From: Pyrofollis japonicus
Lineage (GTDB): Archaea > Thermoproteota > Thermoprotei_A > Sulfolobales > Pyrodictiaceae
Assembly (NCBI RefSeq): GCF_033097485.1
Contig: NZ_AP028634.1
Span: 1,355,126-1,419,125, forward strand
Direction of reading: 5' to 3'
Length of the DNA: 64,000 nt
Part shown: positions 44,271 through 52,952 of the stretch, piece after piece
Layout: every line of letters starts with the position of its first letter
Numbering within the stretch: position 1 is the stretch's first letter
Program-made: the position numbers and the translations under genes
The notes under the pieces: model-generated
Databases searched by the model: none
What the model was told of the DNA's origin: nothing
The model's input: only the letters and a program-made list of their open reading frames with translations

Positions 44271-45737
44271 ATGGCGCGTTCTCATACAATAATCAAGGTA
44301 CGTGTTCGCGGAATCTATGCTACGGCTTTAACAAAAATACTCATGGATGAAGGGTTTCAAATTGTCCAGCCTTCTCGCATAATTGCAGATAGGTTTAAGC
44401 TGCCTGACTTAAAACTCCCTGCAGATGTTACAGTAAAGTCAAGCGAGAGAGACCTTAATGAAATAGTTGTTGTCGGCTATGAGGGTAGCGCTGATAGAGT
44501 CCTCTCAGGGCTTCAACGTCACTTACGATACGCGTTCTATTGGGTTTCACCTCTAGCGCTTCACAGCACAGTTAAGGCAACTGTCGCGAAACGGCTTGGA
44601 GATAGATGTATTGCCAGGGTTGGCGATATAGAGGCAGAAATAGCTCTAGATAATTGTACTGAAGGCACCGAGATAATTGCATCCGTCGTGCGCCCAGGTG
44701 TTAAACCTTTAGAGATGCCCCGGCTCGTTCCCGGCGCAAGAGTAATCGGTGACTACGCAATAGTTTTCGAGAGCAAAGAACCCCGAGTGACCATAAGCGA
44801 GCATGTACGGAGCGCGGCAAAAAGAGCTGAATTAGCAGCCATAGCTACCATTGCTACTTCTCGCGGGCTAAGTGTTCATTGGAGAAGCAGCAGTCAGCAC
44901 GCAGATAGAACTACTCTCGAGAACCACCTTAAGGAGCTAATGGATGAGCTTCAGAAAGTAAAGAAAGAGGCCAGCGAAGGAGCAGCCGGCAGGAAGTATA
45001 GTACTGGCGAACTAGTTGCTGTGGTGCGGCTCAGTCTTCCAGACAAGATATACCTGGATCGCATACGGGATACAATTGTGCCAACAATCCGCCTCCATCA
45101 CTCAGTTAAGAGTAATCTACCAAGCCTATCCACCATTATTGATTATGCAGAGAAGCTCAAAGGCCTTAACGTTGATGAAACAAAGCTCCTAGAAGCACTC
45201 CTCGATATGATCATTGAGCACATCACCTCACTGAGAAGAATCAAGATTCTTCACGTCAAGCCAAGCGGCGAGATAATAGAGCTAGGTCAAGGCCGTCTTA
45301 GGAGCATCTATAAACAAGGAACAACGCTTTCAATCGTTGTTGAAAGAGAGGTTCGAGGTCGCGGCGTATACGACGGTATAGAGGTTGAAAAAGAGCCGGG
45401 CGACATAATTGTCACTGAGATAATAACTGATAACTGGTATATAAAACACACCTATTACTCTCGTAATGGAGAAATCAAAGGTTATTATGTAAACATTAAT
45501 ACGCCACCAGAAGTTTATGAAGAAGGCATAATATACCATGACCTTGAAGCGGACATAGTGAAAAAGCCTAATGGTGAAACAAGGATTATAGATACGGACA
45601 AACTCGAAGAAATATTCAGAAAAGGAATAATAACTTCTACACTTTACGAAAAAACACTAAGCATAATAAACGAAATTATGGGAAATAAAGCTTCTCCAAG
45701 GACTCAAACAAATAAAAACGCAAACACGCAGACATAA
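44271..45737 (+). CDS. Probable ribonuclease FAU-1 (RNase E/G-like with DUF402)
   Basis: 488 residues of the archaeal FAU-1 family: an RNase E/G-like S1-containing N-terminal region (IIKVRVRGIYATALTKILMDEGFQIVQPSRIIADRF) and a C-terminal DUF402 domain (about 340-470, GTTLSIVVEREVRGRGVYDG, ...GYYVNINTPPEVYEEGIIYHDLEADI). The Pyrococcus relative binds and cleaves AU-rich RNA and acts in 5S rRNA processing. The tail after 470 is Asn/Thr-rich. ATG at 44271 follows GGGGAGGAG. No partner genes adjacent. Confidence 0.9.
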   Translation: MARSHTIIKVRVRGIYATALTKILMDEGFQIVQPSRIIADRFKLPDLKLPADVTVKSSERDLNEIVVVGYEGSADRVLSGLQRHLRYAFYWVSPLALHSTVKATVAKRLGDRCIARVGDIEAEIALDNCTEGTEIIASVVRPGVKPLEMPRLVPGARVIGDYAIVFESKEPRVTISEHVRSAAKRAELAAIATIATSRGLSVHWRSSSQHADRTTLENHLKELMDELQKVKKEASEGAAGRKYSTGELVAVVRLSLPDKIYLDRIRDTIVPTIRLHHSVKSNLPSLSTIIDYAEKLKGLNVDETKLLEALLDMIIEHITSLRRIKILHVKPSGEIIELGQGRLRSIYKQGTTLSIVVEREVRGRGVYDGIEVEKEPGDIIVTEIITDNWYIKHTYYSRNGEIKGYYVNINTPPEVYEEGIIYHDLEADIVKKPNGETRIIDTDKLEEIFRKGIITSTLYEKTLSIINEIMGNKASPRTQTNKNANTQT

Positions 45738-45752
45738 TCCACCCACTTGGGC

Positions 45753-45840
45753 GCGGGGGTGCCCGAGCCAGGTCAAAGGGGGCGGGCTCAGGACCCGCTG
45801 GCGTAGGCCTGCGTGGGTTCAAATCCCACCCCCCGCACCA
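45753..45840 (+). tRNA. tRNA-Leu (CAG), CCA encoded
   Basis: Class II tRNA with a long variable arm. Acceptor GCGGGGG/CCCCCGC, anticodon stem GCGGG/CCCGC with loop CTCAGGA (anticodon CAG), variable arm TGGCGTAGGCCTGC region, T arm GTGGG-TTCAAAT-CCCAC, discriminator A and CCA at 45838-45840. Confidence 0.95.
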
Positions 45841-45996
45841 TGTAACATAATCCTCGAGAATGTCCGCAATTTGCTGCCCAGGCTCCTAGCTACTACTCGC
45901 AAGAGCCTTATCCATACGAACTTGCACAAGGCTTACATTCATCTCTATCAGCATAGATTGGATGTTTAAGCTCCATTATACTGTTTCGCTAACTTG

Positions 45997-46212
45997 TCAG
46001 CCCCCTCCCAGGCTGAGCGGAATCTCGACTATCTTTCCCGATACGAGTTCTAGGCTGCAATGGCGGCAAGCTACTGAAGCCCTAGCATACCTAGATACTG
46101 GTACTATTCTTACCTTACTCTTACGAAGCACACCTAGAATGAACTCAACTATATCGTTTGCTTCACCTAAACAATACTTCTCTATAAATACACAGCACGT
46201 TTCAGACATCAT
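45997..46212 (-). CDS. Small Cys-containing protein of unknown function
   Basis: 71 residues with four clustered or paired Cys (CCVFIEKYC at the start and ACRHC near 50) and a plausible alternation of helix and strand. No family recognised; it could bind metal. The overlapping plus-strand frame is compositionally odd and taken as a shadow. Between tRNA-Leu and an RHH gene. No ribosome binding site seen, so it may be leaderless. Confidence 0.5.
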   Translation of the reverse strand: MMSETCCVFIEKYCLGEANDIVEFILGVLRKSKVRIVPVSRYARASVACRHCSLELVSGKIVEIPLSLGGG

Positions 46213-46390
46213 TGTTTAGACAAATGATATTTGTTATAGTTGGTTCATATAGTAATGTCCTATATAGATGTGTGCTTCGCAGAAGGCATAGTATTACTTA
46301 CGCTCTGCTCTCTCACCCACTGTAACTCGCATCCATAACTCCTTCTATACATTGTTCATGAAAAGTAACACCTAATTAGGGGAATCAGCC

Positions 46391-46594
46391 GTGCAGAGAA
46401 TAGTCACATTTAAGATTGATGACAGTCTATTAAAAGCTCTCGACATGTATGCCAAGAGGAAGGGATTATCTCGGAGCGAGGTTATAAGGGCTGCAATTGA
46501 GTCTCTCTTAAGGAAAGAGGGCATAAAGGTTCCAAAGCACCAAGATAACGTAAAAATAGATCCGCGTGTCCAAGTAATTGAGATAGTGGTTTAG
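46391..46594 (+). CDS. Ribbon-helix-helix (CopG-like) DNA-binding protein
   Basis: 67 residues with an RHH domain at 1-47: the strand RIVTFKIDDSLLKALD, helix YAKRKG, then LSRSEVIRAAIESLLRKEG. A short tail (48-67) follows. It binds DNA as a dimer in the family. No toxin partner lies next to it, so it is more likely a stand-alone regulator than an antitoxin. GTG start. Confidence 0.82.
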   Translation: MQRIVTFKIDDSLLKALDMYAKRKGLSRSEVIRAAIESLLRKEGIKVPKHQDNVKIDPRVQVIEIVV

Positions 46595-46625
46595 AATGAC
46601 TTGCTTAGCTCATGCATTACCTGTT

Positions 46626-46898
46626 TTAGTCCTTGACCGTCTCAAGTAGCGTGATAACGTTCCATATTATTGTCCTTGCATAAATGGGCATGTTTGGATC
46701 CTGGCTTATTTCGTCAAGAATACTTATAGCGTTAGCTGCGCGTACCGCTGGGCTTAGACTCGTGTCCTTTAGCTGTTTTATTGCCTCAGTTGCTGCCCGC
46801 CTTATATTTCGAGGAACTGCAGTATCATTTATTATTCTCATAAGCATTACTATTGCCTGTCTTATTTTTGCCTCGTTGTCGTACACGGGGGCTGCCAA
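46626..46898 (-). CDS. UPF0147 family protein
   Basis: 90-residue all-helical archaeal protein of unknown function: [32 protein letters not shown] and [25 protein letters not shown] are the family core. Divergent from the UPF0148 gene, 110 bp apart. Confidence 0.92.
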   Translation of the reverse strand: MAAPVYDNEAKIRQAIVMLMRIINDTAVPRNIRRAATEAIKQLKDTSLSPAVRAANAISILDEISQDPNMPIYARTIIWNVITLLETVKD

Positions 46899-47008
46899 GA
46901 CTGCCCACCCCTTGCACTATTCTAGCTCCACCGCCGGTTCCCTTAATTCAGGAATCTAGTTTATACGTAGCGCTCACTAGCCTAGACCTGGCACTCGGGG
47001 TAAGCAAA

Positions 47009-47407
47009 ATGAGCGAAACCAGGTACTCGAGAAACCAAGATGTTGTAAAGAAAATGGCTGATCTACTGCGTGCTGGTGCCACTATGCTTTCAGAACGTTG
47101 CCCTATATGCGGTCTACCGTTGTTTAGGCTAAAAAGCGGCGAAGTCATATGCCCTATTCATGGCCGCGTATACATTGTTAGAACCGAGAGCGAGGTAACT
47201 AGGGTAACAGTTCAAGGCGTCCTAGAGAATCTCGAAAAGATAGCTGCAGAGGAAATAGCCCGTCTCATGGAGAAGCGGTCGGAAGACCTTGACACTTTGC
47301 GCGAGTGGCTTGACGTGTTAGAGAGAACTGAGAGAATACTGTCAATAATGCGTGGCAAAGAACAAGAAAAACCCAGGAAGGATGAAGAAAGCGGCAAGAC
47401 AAAGTAA
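47009..47407 (+). CDS. UPF0148 / Sjogren autoantigen p27-like zinc-ribbon protein
   Basis: 132 residues. MADLLRAGATMLSERCPICGLPLFRLKSGEVICPIHGR gives a zinc ribbon with C-x2-C and C-x2-H, the archaeal SSSCA1/p27 relative, then a helical C-terminal half with a charged tail. The open frame runs back to 46853, but the Met at 47009 matches family length, and the longer frame would overlap UPF0147. Confidence 0.9.
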   Translation: MSETRYSRNQDVVKKMADLLRAGATMLSERCPICGLPLFRLKSGEVICPIHGRVYIVRTESEVTRVTVQGVLENLEKIAAEEIARLMEKRSEDLDTLREWLDVLERTERILSIMRGKEQEKPRKDEESGKTK

Positions 47408-47431
47408 GCAACTCAGGTACTATAGAAATAG

Positions 47432-47851
47432 CTAGGACTTGCATGTTATCAGCAAAAATGCTTCTGGAGGCTCTACTCGCAGCTCCCCCATACACTCATC
47501 GCTTACCTTCTCGAAATATTTCTCTGGAAACCCGCTTGCGAGAGGAATTGACGACATAACGCAGCCAGCCACGATCATAGGCTCAATGCTTGAGACAACT
47601 ATTGCTGCAGGCGCTAGACCTTTTTTCTTCAACCCATATATTATATAAGGTGCAACGGTGCTTCCTCTCGTTCCTTTGGTAATAAGTATTCTGTTCGCAA
47701 CGGATCTACCATCTAGTAGTAAGCCCTTATCCTTATCGACCTCACCGTAAAAAGATATGCGCTTATTTACAACGAGCAACGGGGCTCTTGCTGCTCCTCT
47801 AACATGCCCTTTAAGCCTCAGGATAATTTTCTCAGACACCTCTAACACCAT
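47432..47851 (-). CDS. Phosphomevalonate dehydratase small subunit (aconitase X swivel domain, DUF126)
   Basis: Small subunit of mevalonate-5-phosphate dehydratase, which forms trans-anhydromevalonate 5-phosphate in the archaeal mevalonate pathway. About 139 residues: KGHVRGAARAPLLVVNKRISFYGEVDKDKG, LITKGTRGSTVAPYIIYGL, then AGCVMSSIPLASGFPE. I use the ATG at 47851, 2 bp past the large-subunit stop, with AATAAGG upstream; an upstream Met at 47884 would overlap. The assignment draws on the neighbouring large subunit and UbiD-type decarboxylase. Confidence 0.9.
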   Translation of the reverse strand: MVLEVSEKIILRLKGHVRGAARAPLLVVNKRISFYGEVDKDKGLLLDGRSVANRILITKGTRGSTVAPYIIYGLKKKGLAPAAIVVSSIEPMIVAGCVMSSIPLASGFPEKYFEKVSDECMGELRVEPPEAFLLITCKS

Positions 47852-47853
47852 CC

Positions 47854-49053
47854 TTATTCTGCAAATCTTTTTACAAAATCCCATAGAGACGTAATTGCAA
47901 CCCTAACTCCATGGCGCTTTGGAGCATAAAACGCTGTTTTCAACGAATCTGTGGCTATTACATCGACTTTGCCACGGAGCCTCGCGACAACAATACATGT
48001 TCCTGGGAGAATGTAGATATTTTTCCTTTGTAGCAGCCGGGCTAATTCACGTATCTTTTCATCTCCTGACGCATAGCCGGGAATAGATATCCATACTTCT
48101 CGTCGTAGACGCTCTATATTCTTCGAGCTAAGATAGTCAAAGAGCTTGTATACTATGCTTGGTTCATGGTGTGGACACCCGGTGAAGAATATCTCAGCTT
48201 CTTCTATGCTTGCGCTCTCGATATCCTCTTTTACGTATTTAAGCTCTTTTTGATCAACATGCGCTTTTTCAACCCCTATGGGCGGGCCTTCATCCTCAGG
48301 GGATACGTTTCTCACGATGCACATAGCTATATTTCCGCTAGCGGCTGCAGCCGCGCACATTGATATGGCTTCGCGCTTACCGAGTTTCTTATTTAAGTCC
48401 ACATATGGTATCGTATCACTGAAATTCTGGCCAATATAGTATCCGAGAAGGCCTGCGGAAGGCTCCTCACCGACATCTGCATTTACTTTAACATGGATTG
48501 TTGGTTTGCGGTTTTCATCTATATGGAGGCCCCAATAATAGGTTCTACCAACTATTGCGGCTGCTAGGGCTAATGGACCACCCTCCCTATTAGTGCGCGC
48601 ACCATACAGACTGTTTGCAACAGCTATGGCGCTTGATTCACCCCATGCAAGGTGTTCTCCGAGCCTTGGTTGACGCATATGATAAGGTATACATGTAACG
48701 CTCGGCACAAACCCCATGGAATTCAACAACCTTATTATCTCCATTTGCTTCCTAGCGAAATCTCTATCAACATTAAGCCTCGGGGGCGGATCAACATTAA
48801 GACTAATCCCAACAGGATTATAAGTTGAATAAACAGATACCTGGGCGCCTGCAATGAAAAGTGACTTAATGAACTCTAGGCCTGCATCACCTATGTTGTC
48901 GTACGAAATCCCGCTTGCATGTGCATGATTTATCTCTATTAATCGCTCTGCCCCTAGAGCTTCTCCGACGCGTACTACAAGCTCCATTGCGATCCTTCTA
49001 CCTTCGCCGTAATCACCTTGGAGAATCTTCTCCTCTTCGCGAGTTAGATACAT
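47854..49053 (-). CDS. Phosphomevalonate dehydratase large subunit (aconitase X, DUF521)
   Basis: Catalytic Fe-S subunit, 399 residues: MYLTREEEKILQGDYGEG at the start, HASGISYDNIGDAGLEF, RQPRLGEHLAWGESSAIAVANSLYGARTNREGGP and TGCPHHEPS hold the aconitase X motifs and Cys ligand candidates. Aconitase X proteins also include cis-3-hydroxyproline dehydratases, but the next gene is a UbiD-like decarboxylase and the organism is archaeal, so the mevalonate assignment is strong. Cotranscribed with the small subunit and, 24 bp upstream, with the decarboxylase. Confidence 0.92.
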   Translation of the reverse strand: MYLTREEEKILQGDYGEGRRIAMELVVRVGEALGAERLIEINHAHASGISYDNIGDAGLEFIKSLFIAGAQVSVYSTYNPVGISLNVDPPPRLNVDRDFARKQMEIIRLLNSMGFVPSVTCIPYHMRQPRLGEHLAWGESSAIAVANSLYGARTNREGGPLALAAAIVGRTYYWGLHIDENRKPTIHVKVNADVGEEPSAGLLGYYIGQNFSDTIPYVDLNKKLGKREAISMCAAAAASGNIAMCIVRNVSPEDEGPPIGVEKAHVDQKELKYVKEDIESASIEEAEIFFTGCPHHEPSIVYKLFDYLSSKNIERLRREVWISIPGYASGDEKIRELARLLQRKNIYILPGTCIVVARLRGKVDVIATDSLKTAFYAPKRHGVRVAITSLWDFVKRFAE

Positions 49054-49077
49054 GCATAGCCCACCGTTTAGGAATTA

Positions 49078-50388
49078 TTATGGCGGCCGCGGCCTACGGT
49101 ACAAGTACTTCTTATCTAGAGGAGCTGTTGCATCAATTATCATCTTGGCTGTGAGCCCCTCTTTTGCACTCGGGTCAAGGGTTGAGCCTCGTGCATTCTT
49201 TATAATAACGATGTCTTTATCGGCTTGAACACGCGTGGCTATGGCCCATTCTACTTCAAGCAGATTGTCGGGATCCACGTCCTCGTCAACAACAATTACG
49301 TGCTTCACGCTAGGATGGGCTGCGAGTGCTGCAAATGCAGCTGTTTTTCCATCGCCATCATGTATTTTCTCTATTGAGACGACTGCATGGAGCCACATAC
49401 CTCCACCAGGGGTTAGACGTACCTTGTTCACCCTTGGTACAGCCCTTGCCACCGCATCGTATATTGAAGCTTCCCGCGGAAACCCCATAAGTAACATGTG
49501 CTCGATACCGCCAGGAATGATTACATGTATATATGGCTCGTATCGTTTATTAACATAGACAGCCTGCGGCTTAATCACGGGCTCCTCCCTAACACCGTCA
49601 TACAGCTGAAGCAGGTCAACAAACGGACCTTCCTTTTTACGCTCAGGACCAATGATGGCTTCAACAACCATTGACGCACCACATGGAACCGGGATACCAT
49701 AAATCGGCGTCCGGCATGTCATTAGACAACCTCCTAGAAGAGAAGAAGCTATCTCAAATTCAAATACTCCGAAAGGAGGACTCGTGGCAGCGGCTAGAAG
49801 GACGAGGGGATGAACGCCAATAACTATTGCTATAGGTAGCGAGCCTCCACTTTTCTTCATCAATGTATATAGGTGACGAGGCACTATCCTTGCCGCAGCA
49901 TAATCCTCGCGTTTGTTAACCATTATCCTGTGTATGGATGCGTTACATATGCCCTCTTTGCATGCTATAAAAATCGAAGAGGTTATGTAGTCTCCTCCAT
50001 CATCTCTGTAGAATCTTAGCGCTGGCAGCACATCTACACCTATATTGCTCCCCTTCTCTACAAAATAGTCCTTGAAACTACCCTCTACTAACTTACCATG
50101 CTCATTCAGTGCTTTTGAGAATTTGGCATAAGCTTCGCGATCGTTACTCACGCCAAGAGCATTGTAGAGGGCCTCTCTACTAGCCACGAGGTTTGATATA
50201 AAGCGCTCCTCTCTACCCTTAACCTTAAAAATTACTATATCCTTTAGCCCCTCTAGCGTCTGAACAATTCCAGAAGGTTCTATTTCTTCATGGAGTATTT
50301 TTATCTTTGTCTTATCAAGTTTTCCGAGATACTCCTCTATAGATCCATTAGAGCATTTATCTATGGCTAGATCATTCATATCACACAC
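49078..50388 (-). CDS. Anhydromevalonate phosphate decarboxylase (UbiD family)
   Basis: Prenylated-FMN-dependent decarboxylase that turns trans-anhydromevalonate 5-phosphate into isopentenyl phosphate. 436 residues of the UbiD fold: FIACKEGICNASIHRIMV, ARHLYTLMKK-type loop (PRHLYTLMKKSG), IVIGVHPLVLLAAATSPPFGVFEFEIASSL and VVDEDVDPDN...WAIATRVQADKD. UbiD homologues have many substrates; genomic linkage with phosphomevalonate dehydratase points to this one. It overlaps Clp1 by 13 bp. The UbiX prenyltransferase it needs is not in the window. Confidence 0.92.
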   Translation of the reverse strand: MCDMNDLAIDKCSNGSIEEYLGKLDKTKIKILHEEIEPSGIVQTLEGLKDIVIFKVKGREERFISNLVASREALYNALGVSNDREAYAKFSKALNEHGKLVEGSFKDYFVEKGSNIGVDVLPALRFYRDDGGDYITSSIFIACKEGICNASIHRIMVNKREDYAAARIVPRHLYTLMKKSGGSLPIAIVIGVHPLVLLAAATSPPFGVFEFEIASSLLGGCLMTCRTPIYGIPVPCGASMVVEAIIGPERKKEGPFVDLLQLYDGVREEPVIKPQAVYVNKRYEPYIHVIIPGGIEHMLLMGFPREASIYDAVARAVPRVNKVRLTPGGGMWLHAVVSIEKIHDGDGKTAAFAALAAHPSVKHVIVVDEDVDPDNLLEVEWAIATRVQADKDIVIIKNARGSTLDPSAKEGLTAKMIIDATAPLDKKYLYRRPRPP

Positions 50389-51659
50389 CTTACTGGTCTT
50401 CCTGCTTCTTCATAGTTTTCGGCTAACCTGATGCTTCCTAGGACTATTCCCCTTATCTCGCCTGTATAAGGTGTTAGTACTGTTATCACGCTATTTTCAA
50501 AATCAATATCTTTTAAAATGCCTATGGCTTTCTCCTCGCCATTCTTATCTATGAGGGCCAGCAACGCGTTTCTTGCAATGTTTAGGTCTAAAACGTATAC
50601 TTGTTTCCCATACATCTCTGCAAGCCTACTAATCATTTGGGGCTGGGGCTGGCCATCTGTCACGACATATAACGTGTCTATGGTCTCGCTAGCAGCAACC
50701 ACTCTTATCTTAAGCACCTCAGATATTTTAGCGAGATCATTAACATCGACACGTCTACCACTGAAGAAGCAACTTCCAAAGATGGAGATTTTTCCTATAA
50801 ACAATTTACGCTCATAGAGAGGCTCAAGGTAACGCTGATAAGACATACTTCTAAGTACACGGCGATCTTCACGACTGCGCTCTCTACGTACACGCGGACT
50901 CTTCATGAACACGGGCTTACATTTTAGCCCGCTAAGCATAGTAGACACAGTATCGAAGAGTGCATTATCACCAACTACTATAACCCCATCAGCATTAATG
51001 AACCTAATAATTTCCATCTTATACTCAATCGAGTTAATACCTTGTATCCACCCATCCGTATCAACTATTATTACATCTGCTCCTTCCTTCCTCAGCCGTT
51101 CAGCGAGACTAACCACTGCAGCAACTATTCGCCTCTCATTTCGCTGCGGAGTTATTGATCCTATAAACCTCATGTACTCGGCTCTCAGACTTCGAAGCCA
51201 TAGTATAGGGGACGTTACAAAGGAGGCCGAGACAGTTACAGGCGGCCCTATATCAGCTTGGCCAACATCAGCATCAATTACTGCAACCCGGTAGCCCCTT
51301 AAGAGCGCTCGATTTGCCACTAGCGCAGCAATACTAGTCTTACCAGCATCCGTAGGACCTATAACAACTATGCTTGTGCAGTCGTTTCTCAGCAAATTGT
51401 CAGCTATCGAGACCCATTCATCTATAACCTCTTCGTCTGGCAATGGATTTTCAATTGATCCTCCTTGCATTAAGTTTAGCTCCACAGTAGCCTCTGTTAA
51501 TGCCTTAAGTGCGTAGCTCCTGTACTCATCTATATGGAACTCATCTCCGGCATTGAATATAGCACCAAGCACAAGAACTTGTCCACGTATTACACGTGCT
51601 GTTAAAGGGCCGTTAAGCCGTACAATTTGGCCGGGTTGGAGTATTAGCTTGGTAATCAT
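50376..51659 (-). CDS. Clp1-like polynucleotide 5'-hydroxyl kinase
   Basis: Archaeal Clp1/Grc3-type RNA 5'-kinase, 427 residues. N-terminal beta domain (about 1-85) then the P-loop GPTDAGKTS (101-109), VIDADVGQADIGPP (lid/nucleobase region), a Walker B-like VIIVDTDGW and a C-terminal domain with YTGEIRGIVLGSIRL. The Pyrococcus homologue phosphorylates both RNA and DNA ends. First but one in the minus-strand operon leading to the mevalonate genes; a link between the two is not obvious. Confidence 0.92.
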   Translation of the reverse strand: MITKLILQPGQIVRLNGPLTARVIRGQVLVLGAIFNAGDEFHIDEYRSYALKALTEATVELNLMQGGSIENPLPDEEVIDEWVSIADNLLRNDCTSIVVIGPTDAGKTSIAALVANRALLRGYRVAVIDADVGQADIGPPVTVSASFVTSPILWLRSLRAEYMRFIGSITPQRNERRIVAAVVSLAERLRKEGADVIIVDTDGWIQGINSIEYKMEIIRFINADGVIVVGDNALFDTVSTMLSGLKCKPVFMKSPRVRRERSREDRRVLRSMSYQRYLEPLYERKLFIGKISIFGSCFFSGRRVDVNDLAKISEVLKIRVVAASETIDTLYVVTDGQPQPQMISRLAEMYGKQVYVLDLNIARNALLALIDKNGEEKAIGILKDIDFENSVITVLTPYTGEIRGIVLGSIRLAENYEEAGRPVRCVI

Positions 51660-51692
51660 TTCTTCAGCCCCCTTATCACGTTAGCCCTATCG

Positions 51693-52322
51693 TCAATGAT
51701 TACCCCGTAGCCTTGATCTTAGAGCAACAGCAACCGCCGCTCTTAGGTCCGTTTTGCGAAGTAATTCTGTACCCTTTAACCCAATAAGTATTGCCTTGTT
51801 AGACTTCCGCTCATCAACAAGTACTGCTTTAATACCACATTCTTTTAGGCGTTCGTATAGCTCGATTGCCTTATCATACACGGCAGGAGTTGATCCTATT
51901 CCTACATAGACGTTGTACCCTTTTATGCTACAAACTTGTAAAGCAAATTTTTCTAAGCACTCACTACAGATCCCATAATCAATTACGGTACCGTGGGCTA
52001 GCACTACATATGCGAGAGAGTTTGAGCCAAGATCAATACCTATGACTGTTTCTGATGAGGGTCCTTTTAAGGCTTGTAGTACCTCTATTAGTGCCTTTAG
52101 CTTATTTGATGTTTCAATAAAGAGTATTTCACAGTGCGATGAAACAGTCTCCTTTAAGAGATCATCATCTGTTATTACAATGGTGTTTTCATCGCACAAG
52201 CCGTCTAGTCGGCGCGGTTTCTTTATTTCTAGACCTAGAGCATTAGCTAGCCTTAGGAATTTATGGGCTAACTCGCTATCACGTAACCAGGCAACTACTT
52301 GACGCTGCCTTGTCAGCCGCAA
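51693..52322 (-). CDS. Undescribed protein with RuvC/YqgF-like RNase H fold
   Basis: 209 residues, with no family name I can assign. The first 85 residues form an unknown alpha/beta domain. From about 92 there is an RNase H-like core: VIGIDLGSNSLAYVVLAHGTVIDYG (Asp97), a strand AVLVDERKSN (D170/E171) and TDLRAAVAVALRS (Asp192), which parallel the acidic strand-1, strand-4 and helix-C positions of RuvC/YqgF nucleases. It may thus bind or cut nucleic acid. ATG at 52322; 33 bp upstream of Clp1 in the same operon and 36 bp from a divergent RecA-like gene. Confidence 0.72.
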   Translation of the reverse strand: MRLTRQRQVVAWLRDSELAHKFLRLANALGLEIKKPRRLDGLCDENTIVITDDDLLKETVSSHCEILFIETSNKLKALIEVLQALKGPSSETVIGIDLGSNSLAYVVLAHGTVIDYGICSECLEKFALQVCSIKGYNVYVGIGSTPAVYDKAIELYERLKECGIKAVLVDERKSNKAILIGLKGTELLRKTDLRAAVAVALRSRLRGNH

Positions 52323-52358
52323 ACCCGTATACCTTTAGTCACCCACAGGGGAGGATAT

Positions 52359-52952
52359 GTGGCTCTCTGCAAAAAATTAATGAAGCTCGTCAAGTGGCCG
52401 GGCTTATTAACGATATATGGTGCTCCAGGCTCCGGTAAAACAAACATAGTGCTTACATTTCTTAAACAGTTTTGTAAATCAAAATGTATGTACGCATCAA
52501 CGAATACTGCGCTAATTCCTCAAAGACTTTATGAAATCGGGTTCAAAGACCGCATGGTTGATATAATTACCCTTCATGACTACATAGATTTAATTAGACT
52601 TGTATTGCTAAAAGACATACATGTAAACGATATTATTGCAATAGACCCTATTAACACATTTGCACGTGAAGGTGGGCCTGGCTACAATGCAGTTGCGTTC
52701 TCTCTTGCCGTGCTGAGATACTTGTCCGATAGACTAGGTTTACCTATTATTGTGACAGCGGAAGTGCATCTCGCTAAGGATTCTGGCGATATCAGGCCCG
52801 TTGCTGAAAAACCTATTATGCTCTGGAGCCATAACGTGGCTCGCCTGGAAAAAATAAAGTCTGGCATATATCGCTTCACTTTGGAGAAACCCTTGAAGGC
52901 TACGTCATATTTCGAGATCGTGCCAAGGGGTATAAGATGGCTACAGTGCTGA
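52359..52952 (+). CDS. RecA-superfamily ATPase (RadB/KaiC-like paralogue)
   Basis: 197 residues from the GTG at 52359, which has GGGGAGG just upstream; the frame reaches back to 52299 but would overlap the divergent gene's start. Walker A GAPGSGKTN (about 36-44) and Walker B IIAIDPINTF; PIIVTAEVHLAKDSGDIRPVA is the sensor-like strand of the RecA/KaiC core. It lacks the N-terminal and DNA-binding parts of RadA, as do the RadB and aRadC paralogues, so a recombination-accessory role is likely but unproven. It overlaps carS by 16 bp. Confidence 0.82.
   Translation: MALCKKLMKLVKWPGLLTIYGAPGSGKTNIVLTFLKQFCKSKCMYASTNTALIPQRLYEIGFKDRMVDIITLHDYIDLIRLVLLKDIHVNDIIAIDPINTFAREGGPGYNAVAFSLAVLRYLSDRLGLPIIVTAEVHLAKDSGDIRPVAEKPIMLWSHNVARLEKIKSGIYRFTLEKPLKATSYFEIVPRGIRWLQC

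Noticed and set aside
45962-46219. Plus-strand open frame opposite the small Cys-containing protein
   Set aside because: Pro/Ser/Thr/Leu-rich composition looks like the complement of a real gene; the minus-strand frame is more protein-like.
46391-46594. RHH protein as antitoxin of a toxin-antitoxin pair
   Set aside because: No toxin-sized gene lies directly downstream; the next gene is the convergent UPF0147.
47854-49053. Aconitase of the citric acid cycle or a hydroxyproline dehydratase
   Set aside because: The sequence is the aconitase X type and is clustered with its small subunit and a UbiD decarboxylase, which indicates the mevalonate branch.
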